A stretch of 64,000 nucleotides of DNA from Tuctoria greenei (lineage: Eukaryota > Streptophyta > Magnoliopsida > Poales > Poaceae): the NCBI GenBank assembly GCA_036927565.1, contig JAYESD010000004.1, positions 90,214,942-90,278,941 on the forward strand. Reading direction: 5' to 3'. Positions 44,201-53,842 of this stretch are shown piece after piece; the stretch's first letter is position 1, and each line of letters begins with the position of its first letter. Below the pieces are notes generated by a model that saw only the letters and a list, made by a program, of their open reading frames with translations, searched no databases and was not told the origin of the DNA. Position numbers and translations under genes: made by a program.

Positions 44201-45378
44201 GAGGGAAGGTGCGCTAGGCCACATAGATCATGTCCTCTAACAGGATCGAAAAGATTTTGTACATACAATCGGAATTAAACCGACGATCTAGCCTCAACGT
44301 GATAATAGTGCTTCGGGATTTTAAAGAATACTAGAGCTAGGATGCATGATAGGGATTCAAGCTTAACCAGAAGCTGCACGAGGTCATTGCGCACCTTTTT
44401 GTTACTGACCGAAGAGGATGAGGGCGCTTGTATCAACGGCGAGGTCGCGCGGCACTGGGTTGATCACGTCGGCGATGAAAAATGGCGCGGTGCGGTGAAT
44501 GGGTGAGGACTCCGTCGACGGGGGTGGGGGGGGCTTTTATAGGCGCCACGGCGTTAGATAAGGACGTTGGGGGGGGGGGGGGGGGCAGCTGGAGGCGACC
44601 GACGCCGACGGCGAGCTGGCGCTTGCATGCATCGCGGTGTCGACCGGGGGTGAGAAACAGAGGCGGTGAAACGTTTTCACTATCTGACTTGTGGGCCCCA
44701 CCTCTCTCCCTTATCCATTCCTCTAAATTCTAGCTTAAACATTGTCCAAAAATTCCCAAAATTTACAGGTACACTAAGAAAAATATGAAGAATTCAATTC
44801 TGAAATCAGAATTCAATTTGGACTTAGTTTGCATCAAATTCAAATTCAAATTCAAATTTGAATTTCCAATTTGGGTATAAACCTTGTTGAATTAAATAGC
44901 ATCTGATATCCAAAAATCTCTAAACTTTGAAATCAAGTTCCGTGAACCATAAAAGGCCTTAGAAAAATTTAGGGGTTGATTTGGGCAAAGTTTAGTGCAA
45001 GGCAAATTTTTATGTCGACGTGAAATGAATCCTTTGTACGTGTCCAAACAAATGGAAGATGTACTTCAAAAATCTTGAAAATTTTCTGAGAAGCTATTTA
45101 GATATTTAAGAGTCCAAGGAAAAGTTTGGAGCCTTGGATTTGAATCTTTTTGGCAGGGCTTAATATGCATAGCAACATAATCAAATAACATTGGTTTCGA
45201 TTTTTATTTTGCTGCCATATAATTTGCCCTAGCCATTGCAATCAATAACTTCCCAACTTTGTAGAAAGAAAACTTTTTAGTGAGGTCAAGCTTATGTCAC
45301 AATTTTGTTGCCCTCCATTTTGTTTGATAAACCACTTGTGGTTGAACTTATCATAAAAGGGAAAAGTGGGATTTTACA
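41209..45378 (-). repeat. Element A, 5' LTR (right)
   Basis: A 4170-bp partner of 2015-6146. It keeps about 50 bp, between two G runs at roughly 44520-44585, that the left LTR has lost. As the 5' LTR it holds the promoter for orf0, gag and pol; the minus-strand TATA candidate TTTATAAA is near 43690. It ends with TTTTACA and the GTTTG duplication at 45379-45383. Confidence 0.95.
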
Positions 45379-45383
45379 GTTTG

Positions 45384-47248
45384 AGCCCCGATCTCGCTAC
45401 ACAAAAACCCTAGTTCGTAGTCTCTGGACAGAACGGACTAGTCCGGTCCCCAGTGCGGACTAGTCCGACTATGTAATCTATAGTTGCTAAATTTAATTCT
45501 AGTGTGATCCAAATCGATTCAAAACCTGTTCAAACATGTTAAAATCATTTGTAACTAGATAATAAGTATTAACAGAACTTAATAACATGTGTTATCACAT
45601 TATTGCATCATCCATGCATATCATGGCATATTGAGTAATATATGAGCATTATTTGATTGTAATGTTTGATTCACATACTAGTCGCGCGAAATACAAGGTT
45701 TGGCTATAGAGAGTGCTTTCGAAGACCTGCAGAACCAGAACTTTGAAGCTTTCGATCCAAAACAAGCTCAAGAGCAAGGCAAGTATCCTTGATCATTTTG
45801 ATCCTGATTTTAATGTTTAGTTTATAAAATTGCAAGCGTGTGTCAAATTGATGGGAAACCCATTTATAGTAGTTTACTAGTCTTGTATGACACCCTTGTC
45901 GCTTGAACACAATATAGAGAGTCGGGAAGGGTAATTTTCCAGTTTTGCTTTGCTATATTCAATTGGGTTTGGGAAACAATAATATTTCTTAATTATGAAC
46001 CATTAAACACATGAATGATGAGAATTGAGAATAATGACCCTTTAGCAACATGGTACCTAGGGATCTAAGCAAGCCGGTTACGTGGAATGGGTTGGACCGT
46101 TTTGGTGGTTTTGCTGGCTTTAGACCTAAGGACCGGTTCATGGAGCGACCATCCAAGATCTACAGTGCCAAGTATGGGTGCGGCTTAGCTAACTAATTAG
46201 TGTATTGCCAGTACATTTTGGACCATTAGGAAAGCTCGGGGAAGGGGTATTCGGCTGGTTTTTGTGATGGTTGGACTACCCTGAGATTCGAATGGCACAA
46301 GAGGGGGCCCTTGGATGGATGTGCTCAGTTGGAGACATGACCACCAGTGAAACCTTGACTGGGTCCAAATATGCTAGTAATAACTTTGTAAATGCTATTT
46401 TGTGATCTCTTGGCCACACACCTATTGAAGTGTGAGACGGCATGATAAAGTTTCCATAGTCATCGATATGTGATGAAATCACAAACTTGTGGGTAAAGTG
46501 GTACAACCTCTACAAGGTGTTAAAAACTATCATGATAGCCGTGTTCCCGGTTATGAGCGACTAGGACCCTCACATGATTAGTGTTTTGAACCTTGAACTT
46601 GGTTTAATGGCTGGAGTTGAATTGGGAATCAGTATTGTTACTGTAATTGGGTTTGGAATATGAACATGGTAATATTGAGTCGAATGGATAGTTATGAGTT
46701 GAATATGGGATATATTGATGGTTCTGGTTATTTATGTTGGAATTATGGAATTGGATATGAAATTAATTGTCTGTGGGTTGTTAAGGGATTGACTTCACTT
46801 AACGATTATATGATTGCATTTTCAACTGTTCTGAATGTACTGTTATGGATATAGCCATTTAATTATCATTCCTTGTTTAAGCTACATGTCATACTTTTCC
46901 ACACTTGTTGAATATGACATGTGCTCACCCTTGCTATTCCCCCAACAAATTAGGTCGCAGGCGACAATGTCGAGTACCCGGAGGTCTTTGAGGAGTTCTA
47001 GGCGTGCATGTTACCGTCAAGCTTGCCTGTGGAGTTGGTGTCATTAGTGTTTAGTGTTTTCGCTGAAGTCTTATTAGAGTTTGTATTCAAGAATATTTGG
47101 ATTTGTAATAAGGTACTATTACTAGTATAATTATTCGACACATGGTTGTAATATGGTTATTGTTTGTGTATCACTTGTGTATGTGTATTAAACATGCTGG
47201 ACACACATATGCACTACGCTTAGTTCAATTTTGGAACCGGGTGTCACA
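45384..47248 (+). repeat. Element D, LTR, second part
   Basis: This resumes the LTR cut at 2014. It contains two exact CGGACTAGTCCG palindromes (45434-45445, 45456-45467), an exon-like stretch at 45697-45778, and the LTR end GGTGTCACA, identical to the E LTR ends. The primer site follows four bases later. Confidence 0.85.
45697..45778 (+). other. Exon-like conserved stretch in the D LTR
   Basis: An open stretch of 27 codons (EDLQ and FEAFD words) is followed by AG|GCAAGT, a GC-type splice-donor consensus. Related stretches are at 50498-50581 (E 5' LTR), about 58172-58256 (E 3' LTR, with one stop) and about 63242-63325 (H). See the finding on a possible spliced frame. It may be non-coding. 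Confidence 0.4.
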
Positions 47249-47251
47249 AAT

Positions 47252-47264
47252 TGGTATCAGAGCC
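47252..47264 (+). promoter_or_regulatory. Primer-binding site of element D (tRNA-iMet)
   Basis: TGGTATCAGAGCC lies three bases after the LTR end and shows that this LTR is a 5' LTR on the plus strand. Confidence 0.88.
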
Positions 47265-47533
47265 GTGTTTGACCGTAGGATGCAAGCCCAGGTAGAATGG
47301 ACACCACAAATCACTTAGACTTCTTCTCTATTCAAAATTCGCCAATTTTTGCATTATTTTGCCTTCCACTAGCTATATAATGTGGAAAAATTTGTGCTTT
47401 TGCTGCTGCTGCATTTTTTGCCACTTTTCCATCTTTTTGAGTGAATGCACATCCTCTCATCATAACTTATGGCTGCTGCAATTTCAGAACTGATATTCAC
47501 GTTTTCCTCTAATATTCTCATGTTTTCTTATAG
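47265..47533 (+). other. Element D leader
   Basis: No gene. AT-rich leader between primer site and the first ATG-led frame at 47534. It ends in TTTTCTTATAG, which would also serve as a splice acceptor directly before that ATG. Confidence 0.6.
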
Positions 47534-47810
47534 ATGGCCAATACCAAAATGACGGCCTGCAAGAGAGCTTGTTTGCCACCCATTGGAAGCAAGCTTAGGT
47601 CTCACAAGGAGCCGCGAATGGAACTAGCCTGATAGGAGGGAGAAGTGAGTTCTCCCCCAAAGGAAGTTGAGCATGAACACTCCAACACGAGGAGGAAGAT
47701 CCTAAGGAGGTAGGATTCTATGATGAAGAGGAGCAGGAAGAGCGCGAGGACGTAGAATTCTATGATGATGAGGAGGAAGATCCTGAGGAGGTGGAATTCT
47801 TATACCTTGT
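47534..47810 (+). pseudogene. Element D gag start (histone-H3-like N-terminus) and acidic repeats, truncated
   Basis: A frame of 32 codons starts MANTKMTACKRACLPP and ends at TGA 47630. Its first ten residues share seven positions with the histone H3 tail. After the stop the sequence is Glu/Asp-rich, with a repeated word (EEDPKEVGFYDEEE, then EEDPEEVEF) over about 47685-47800. The frame then runs without any junction signal into copia RT sequence of element F at about 47811. I take it as the start of the D gag, cut off by a rearrangement. A chance resemblance to H3 is possible. Confidence 0.5.
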
Positions 47811-48790
47811 CCACAAAACATTTTGATGATCATCTATTTGTATGTCAAATCTATGTTGATGATATAATTTTGCGTTCTACTAATATGTCTTTTTGTGAAG
47901 AATTTAGCAAGATTATGACAGTTAGATTCGAGATGTCTATGATGGGCAAATTAAAGTTGTTCTTGGGACTCCAAGTGAAGCAATTAAGAGAAGTCACTTT
48001 CATAAGCAAAACCAAGTACACGCAGGACATACTCAAGTAGTTCAATATGGACAAGGCCAAGCCCATCGAGACACCCATGGCAACTAATGGACATCTCGAT
48101 CTCAACGAAGATGGTCCAAATGTGGACCGAACGGTATATCTGTCTATGATTGGCTCATTACTCTATTTATGTGCATCTAGGCCAGATATTAGGCTTAGTG
48201 TGTGTATGTGTGCAAGGTTTCATGCCGCACCTATAGAGTGTCATTTAAGCTGTAAAAAGAATATTACCTTGTGCACACACCCAACTTGGGCCTTTGGTAT
48301 CCCAAAGGATCCAAGTTTAACCTTATAGGTTAATCCGATGCCGACTATGCAGGATGCAAAGTCGATAGAAAGAGCACATCTGGGACTTGCCGATTTCTTG
48401 GCAGATCCTTAGTTTCATGGTCATCTAAAAAGCAAAACTCCATTGCTCTTTCCATATCCGAAGTGGAGTATGTTGCAGCCGGTAGTTGTTGCGCAGAACT
48501 ACTTCAGAAGTGACAAACTCTAAGGGATTATTGTTACAATCTGAACCATATTCCGCTCCTATGCAATAATGAGAGTGCTATTAAAATTTCACACAACCCA
48601 ATAGAGCACTCAAGAACCAAGCACATAAATATTCATCACCATTTCTTAAGAGATCATTCAGTGAAAAGGTGACATTGTAATCTCACATGTTAGGACCAAA
48701 AAAAATTGTAGACATTTTCACCAAAGCATTAGATGAAATGAGATTTGTGAGCTACGAAATGAGTCAAATATACTTGACTCTCGAAATGTG
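47811..48790 (+). pseudogene. pol: Element F: decayed copia RT and RNase H fragment
   Basis: This 5'-truncated copia pol begins inside RT with FDDHLFVCQIYVDDII (active site intact) and continues EMSMMGKLKLFLGLQVKQ. After a stop at 48038 it reads MDKAKPIETPMATNGHLDLNEDG and the MIGSLLYLCASRPDIRLSVCMCARF segment. RNase H (48330-48750) is recognisable only by switching frames (DADYAGCKVDRKSTSG, ALSISEVEYVAAGS) and has many stops. The best match is the SIRE/Maximus type, like G but clearly a different and older family. Confidence 0.85.
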
Positions 48791-49237
48791 ACTTGAAACA
48801 CTGCATAGCTGACTGTGATTTCAAAATTTACTCATTTTTTAGCGAAAATTTGTCCCTTATCTCGATTTTCTCACGAAAACAATTTAATTTAGTGAATCTT
48901 TATGAATTAAGGCCATTGTATAATTGTTGATTGCTTAATGGTCATATTCATCGGGGTTATTTGTAAAATGATGTCCTTTAGATCACTATTAGATCAAACA
49001 CCCAAAATCAAGTTGATCAATTCTGTTCTGTCATGCTGACACCGAACTAGTCCGTTTCCTCGGACTAGTGCGGCCCTGGTTCGGCGCACCGGACTTGTCC
49101 GGTATTGACCGGACTTGTCTATATATATCGGGGTTAAACCTAGCCCACCACCAAGAGCTCATCCAACACATCTTATAATCTCTTCTACTCTCTCTCTCTC
49201 TTCTACCGTGATCTCCAAAGGCGATTTTCGATTTCAC
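48791..49237 (+). other. Element F 3' region or LTR-like fragment left of element E
   Basis: No gene. The first 230 bp are AT-rich. From 49050 there are palindrome words (GAACTAGTCCG, CCGGACTTGTCCGG), then TATATATA at 49120-49127, CT-rich repeats near 49187-49202, and the TTCAC duplication (49233-49237) of element E. The order palindromes, TATA, CT-rich leader looks like part of an LTR promoter. Confidence 0.5.
49233..49237. repeat. Target-site duplication of element E (left copy, TTCAC)
   Basis: TTCAC lies next to the left LTR and recurs at 59739-59743 after the GGTGTCACA end of the right LTR. Confidence 0.9.
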
Positions 49238-49383
49238 TATACACCCTCATTTTCATGCATCATACCCCACATACATTCATATACATGTTTAACATTAACC
49301 CACATAAATAGGAACAAGTTTAAAATTTATATGGAACATTTAAATTTGATTGGAAAAAAACCGCACTTAAAATGCTATAAAGT

Positions 49384-49715
49384 GTGGACTAGTCCGATTA
49401 TGGTGAGGACTAGTCCGATTTTTCTCTGACTAAAAACGGGCTTGTCCCTTTTTGCTGTAGACTAGTCCGATTTTGCCTCTAGAAACGTTCGGACTTATCC
49501 GATTTTGTGCAGACAAGTCCGATATTCCAAGAATCCTTAAAAATTTGCTAAGTCCGTGGACTTTTCCGGACTAGTTCAGTGTTCCAGCGGACTTGTCCGA
49601 TTTCCTCTCCGACTACAATCGGACTTGTCCGATTTTAGTCCAGACTTGTCCGATTTCTTTTCCGGACATTTTTGGACTAGTCCGGTCCTTTCCGGACTTG
49701 TCCGATATTTCGTGA
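49384..49715 (+). repeat. Array of GGACTAGTCCG / GGACTTGTCCG palindromes in E 5' LTR
   Basis: About fourteen copies of a GGACT(A/T)GTCCG word, perfect or with one or two changes, often followed by ATTTT, occur in 330 bp at irregular spacings of about 15-40 bp. The perfect form CGGACTAGTCCG is its own reverse complement. The same array is in the 3' LTR at about 57045-57370. It lies upstream of the TATA box, thus in U3. Confidence 0.85.
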
Positions 49716-49872
49716 CCCCGAATTCATCTTTTGTTTTACGATTTGTTTCCTGGGTTTCACGTTAAGTGGGCCTAGGGATGTCGTGCCTAACTCTTTTAGA
49801 GCCCATGTGGTACTCTAAACCGGCCTCTACTCCTCTCAAACTCAAAATTCATCTAACCCTAGCCTCCACCAC

Positions 49873-49880
49873 TATATAAA
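49873..49880 (+). promoter_or_regulatory. TATA box of element E LTR
   Basis: TATATAAA is conserved at 57535-57542 in the 3' LTR and at the same place in D and H. A purine-rich leader (about 49960-50020) follows. Confidence 0.65.
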
Positions 49881-50497
49881 CAACCCCACCCCTTGACTTG
49901 ACATCTATTTGCCACTTTTCCACCCCACCCAAACCCTAGTTCGTGGAGAGCCACCACCAAGGAGGGAGGAGGAGATCCCAAGCAAGAAGAAGAAGAGGAG
50001 GAAACGAAAGAGGATCAAGATCTCCACCAACTTTTGTTCTTCATCACCAATTCATCTACAAGTTTATCCCCAGCCCTAGATCATCAAGATCCAAGTGTTA
50101 CCCCCAAGTTTCTTGATTCATTGGAGTTCTAAACACCTGATATACTTTCTATTCTCTTTTCCTTATGAGAATTCAAACCCTAATCTCCAAATTTACGTCG
50201 ATCTAGAAAACCCTAGTTCGCTTGTTCTGCGAAGTGTGGACTAGTCCGGCCTTCTGCAGACTAGTCCGATTTTGCTGACTAAATTGTGTTGAATTGATTC
50301 TAAAATTAGATCTAATCAAATCCAAACCTGTATAAACTTGTTAAAATCTATTAGAACTAGTTAGTGATCATTAAAAGCAATCTATTAACATGTTCTACCT
50401 TGCATTTGCATTAATCATGCATGTCATGTCATAATGAGTAATATTTGTGCACTCTTTGATTGTGTTTCTTGTCTTATATGTTTATTGTGTGGATTAG

Positions 50498-50581
50498 ACG
50501 GATTTGTGCTAGAGATTGCCATGGAGGATCTACAACACCAAGAGTTTGAAGGCTATGACCGTAGCCAATCCCATGAGCAAG
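50498..50581 (+). other. Exon-like conserved stretch in the E 5' LTR
   Basis: Preceded by TGTGTGGATTAG (acceptor-like) and followed by GCAAGT (GC-type donor consensus), it is open for 27 codons with MEDLQHQEFEG and EQ at the end. Possible partner exon at 51730-51776. Confidence 0.4.
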
Positions 50582-51729
50582 GCAAGTGTCCTTGAAGCAT
50601 ATTGATCCTGTTTTGAAATAAATGTTTTGTTTGCAAACTGCATGCTTGTGTCAATTTGATGGGAAATCTTATGGTAGGAAGTTTACTAGATTTGTTAACC
50701 ACCCTTGTCACCCGGAATTATGGAGAGAGTCGAAAAGGGCTTTTTACCTTTTGCTTCGCTTAATCAACTGGGATGGGAAAAATACTATAACACTCAATTT
50801 AATTATGCATGGATGAGATTATGGTTAACATGAATTGGTTAATATGATATGGTAATGGGTGCTCTAAGCAAGCCTGGTATGTGGATGGGTTGGATGTTAT
50901 GGTGGTTTTGCTTGCTTTAGATCTCAGGACCGGTTCGTAGAGCGACCATCCAGGATTTACAGTGCCACCACGAGGCCAAGTATGGGTGTGGCGTAGCTGA
51001 TTAATTAGGGCTTTGCTAGTTCTATTTTGGCCATTAAGGATGCTCTTGGAAGGGGTAGTCGGATTGGGTTTTTTGATGATTGGTGGGACTACCCTGGGAT
51101 CCGAATGGCTCAAGAGGGGGCCCTTGGTTGAAGATGTGCTCAGTTGGAGACATCGCCACCGGTGAAACCTCAGTGGGGTCTAAATAGGCTAGTAATACCT
51201 TTGTAAAGAATATTTTGTGATCTCTTGGCGACACACCTAATGATGTGTGAGACGGCATAATTGAGATTCCATAGACATTGAAAGGTGATGAAATCACAAA
51301 CACGTGGGTAAAGCGGTACAACCTCTGCAGAGTGTGTCTAAACAATCATGATAGCCGTGCTCCCGGTTATGAGCAACCTGGACCCTCACATGATTAGAGG
51401 AAACTTGGTATTGGAATAGTTTGTGGGATGGTTATGGTTTGGTAATGGTTAATGGATTAATTTCTGGTATTGAATATGGTTATCGGCAATGGTGAAATCT
51501 GGTATATGGATGATGGTAATGAATCATGGACTAGTATTATGATGATTATATGGTTTATGATGGGTTTACTTCACATACATAATACATATTGCTTTCCAAA
51601 TGTTTTAATGTACTTTTCAGCACTCAACCATTATTATATTCGTCATTTGAATCAGTTACATGTCATACTTTCCACACTTGCTGAGTACGACATGTACTCA
51701 CTCTTGCAATCCCCCGCCCCCCACAACAG

Positions 51730-51776
51730 TTGCAAGTCAGGATTGGGAGTTTAATGGCGATAATGTGGAGTTCTAG
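51730..51776 (+). other. Second exon-like stretch in the E 5' LTR
   Basis: A pyrimidine-rich run ending CCACAACAG precedes a short frame with DWEFNGDNVEF and TAG. In phase it continues the exon-like stretch at 50498-50581. The D LTR has the corresponding GDNVEYPEVFEEF and TAG at 46961-47001 after GTCGCAG. Confidence 0.35.
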
Positions 51777-52084
51777 GCCGTGTCTACTGTCAGCTTTGCC
51801 TGTGGTGTTTTGAAGCTGCGCTATACCCTATCGCTTATGCTGCCTAGCTGTTTATTTTGTTTATTTAGTTTATTTCCGCTGCATTAGTTGAACTTGTTAT
51901 TAATATTCATTAGAACTTGTATTTGAGGATAATATGGTTTGTGCAATAAAATTTGGTTAATTAATCTTGTTCTGTGGTAATTTTCTGTCTACTCTTTTGT
52001 GAATGCACTCGTGTATGTGTGTTGAACATCCTGGGCACACATATGCGTTCACTTGGTTCATTTTCGGAACCGGGTGTCACAGAT

Positions 52085-52097
52085 TGTTATCAGAGCC
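52085..52097 (+). promoter_or_regulatory. Primer-binding site of element E (altered tRNA-iMet type)
   Basis: TGTTATCAGAGCC, one base different from TGGTATCAGAGCC in D, begins three bases after the LTR end. Confidence 0.8.
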
Positions 52098-52346
52098 ATA
52101 GTTTGACCGTAGGACACAAACCCATATAGAATGGACACTTTAGATCACATAGGAGCACTAAGGAATCGATGTGTTTTTCTTTGGTGTGCTGTTTGCTATA
52201 TATTGCTTGCTTTTGTGCTTAATACAGGATTTTGGGATGCTTTAGCATTGCCATGTCCATGTAGGCTAGTTAGTTGTCTAGTTTCATATCCCTTGATGCA
52301 TATAGTTGCGGACGTTTTCTAATTCTTAAAAATTGCTTTTCTCCAT

Positions 52347-53530
52347 ATGGTGAGGACTCGCAACCAGTGGGATGCCAATGATGAGGAAGAAAACCAGGAG
52401 TACCTCAGAACAACAATGGACAAGGACCTGCCCAAGGAGCTATTAATATTGAGCAGCTTTTGGCTATGCAGAACCAGCTCATGCAGACCATGATACAAAC
52501 TATGGGACAGCTACAGGCTGGTAACATCAATAATCAACCCCACATGCTTCCACCGCCACCCCCACTTCCTCATAACCGATTGGGAGAGTTTATGAGGACT
52601 AGGCCGCCAACCTTTGCTCAAGCCGCTGACCCTATGGATGCGGATGATTGGCTCAAGTCTGTGGAGAGGAAGCTAGCTATTGTCTAATGCAATGACTGGG
52701 AGAAGGTCTTATTTACTTCTCATCAACTAGTTGGAGCAGCTACGGATTGGTGTGATTCATATTGCAATGCTCATGAGAACCAAGAGAGGATTACTTGGGC
52801 CGAATTCAAAGAGAGCTTCCGTTCTCATTATGTGTCCGAGGGAGTTATGATCTTGAAGAGGCAAAAATTTGAGATATTGAGGCATGGGTGATCGAGCGTG
52901 GGTGAATATCTCAATAAATTCACTCAACTCTCAAGGTATGCACCTGACGATGTTAGTCGGGACAGATGGAAACAATACTTGTTCATGAGGGGCTTCAACA
53001 ATGAAATCCAAGTACAACTACTCAATTGTGACTATGCCAATTTCCAGAAGCTTGTGGACAAAGCAATCTTGGTTGAGAACAAGATCTGTGAGACGGAACA
53101 AGACAACAAAAGGAAGGCACCATATCAAGGAAAGCAACAAGGAAGTAATCGCCCTCGCCTTGCGCCTCCTAATGTGCCATATTACAGCTCCTCTACTCCT
53201 ATACAGCGCCCTGGATTTGCACCGCGCAAAACTCAGTTTGTGCAGCAGCGCCCTGCCATGCAAGCACCTAGGCCTCCAATGTCTTATGCACCTCGTGCCG
53301 ACTATCCTGGTACCAATGCTCAAAACCAAGCTCGTCCCAATAATTCTGGTGGAGTTAAGATGTGCTATACTTGTGGAGAAGCTGGACACTTTGTGTACCA
53401 ATTTCCTAAGTCAGGCCTTGGTCAAGGAAGTAATGTGGCGAAGCAAAACCCAAGACCCAATGGAGGACAGCCACAAGGGAACCGTGGACAGCAAAATTTT
53501 GCTCGTGGCAACGTGAACCATGTCTCTACG
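52347..53530 (+). pseudogene. gag: Element E gag, broken
   Basis: It starts MVRTRNQWDAN at 52347 and shifts frame near 52410. A Gln/Met-rich part (52460-52560) is followed by the Gag core DADDWLKSVERKLAIV, a stop at 52685, VGAATDWCDSYCNAHEN, a stop near 52889, then VGEYLNKFTQLSRYAPDDV. A Pro/Arg/Gln-rich linker leads to the zinc knuckle CYTCGEAGHFVYQF, where the last Cys is Phe, so the finger cannot bind zinc normally. The architecture parallels element A gag. Confidence 0.88.
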
Positions 53531-53842
53531 GAGGATGCTCAGCAAGCGGATGACGTGGTCATTGGTATGTTTCTCGCCAACTCCAGCCCCGCAACTATGT
53601 TGTTTGATTTTGGAGCATCACATTCATTTGTTGCATCAAAGTATGTTTCCAAGTATAGTTTGCCTATCTCTCTTATGAAGTTTACTCTATTGGTTAAGTC
53701 TCCTGGAGGAGAGATGAGGACAAATATAGTATGTCCAAAAGTAAGCCTTAGAATAAGGGGGGTAGACTTCTCCACCAACCTCATTGTTTTGGATTCTCAA
53801 GGATTGGACATTATACTTGGTATGGACTAGTTGAGGAAGCAC
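53531..53842 (+). pseudogene. pol: Element E protease, active site altered
   Basis: The frame from gag runs on to MLFDFGASHSFVA, where gypsy proteases have DSGA. The active-site Ser is Phe. The second part, LDIILGMD, ends at a TAG at 53828 in the position usually coding WL. Confidence 0.85.

Larger units (their letters stand above)
2015..45378 (-). mobile_element. Element A: Tekay-like (RIRE3/RIRE8-type) Ty3/gypsy retrotransposon with nested insertions
   Basis: This is a full-length but dead Ty3/gypsy element read on the minus strand. Order in its own direction: 5' LTR (45378 to 41209), tRNA-iMet-type primer site, leader, orf0-like ORF, gag with zinc knuckle, protease, RT, RNase H, integrase with a chromodomain-like tail, polypurine tract, 3' LTR (6146 to 2015). 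The GTTTG duplication brackets it. It spans 43.4 kb only because elements B (with C inside it) and G are inserted; without them it is about 16.1 kb. The long LTRs, chromodomain-like C-terminus and extra ORF before gag resemble the rice RIRE3/RIRE8 type within the Tekay lineage. The lineage call is by recognition, not by tree. Confidence 0.9.
49238..52081 (+). repeat. Element E, 5' LTR
   Basis: The LTR start is slightly altered (TATACACCCTC against TGTAACACCCTC in the 3' copy) and it ends GGTGTCACA. A dense palindrome array lies at 49384-49715, a TATA box (TATATAAA) at 49873-49880, and exon-like stretches at 50498-50581 and 51730-51776. Confidence 0.94.

Noticed and set aside
49185..49202. CT microsatellite as an independent feature
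   Set aside because: Too short (about 9 units with interruptions) and part of a leader-like CT-rich stretch.
49384..49715. CRISPR-like array of short repeats with spacers
   Set aside because: The repeats are 10-12 bp, irregularly spaced, imperfect and lie in an LTR of a plant retrotransposon. No cas gene is present.
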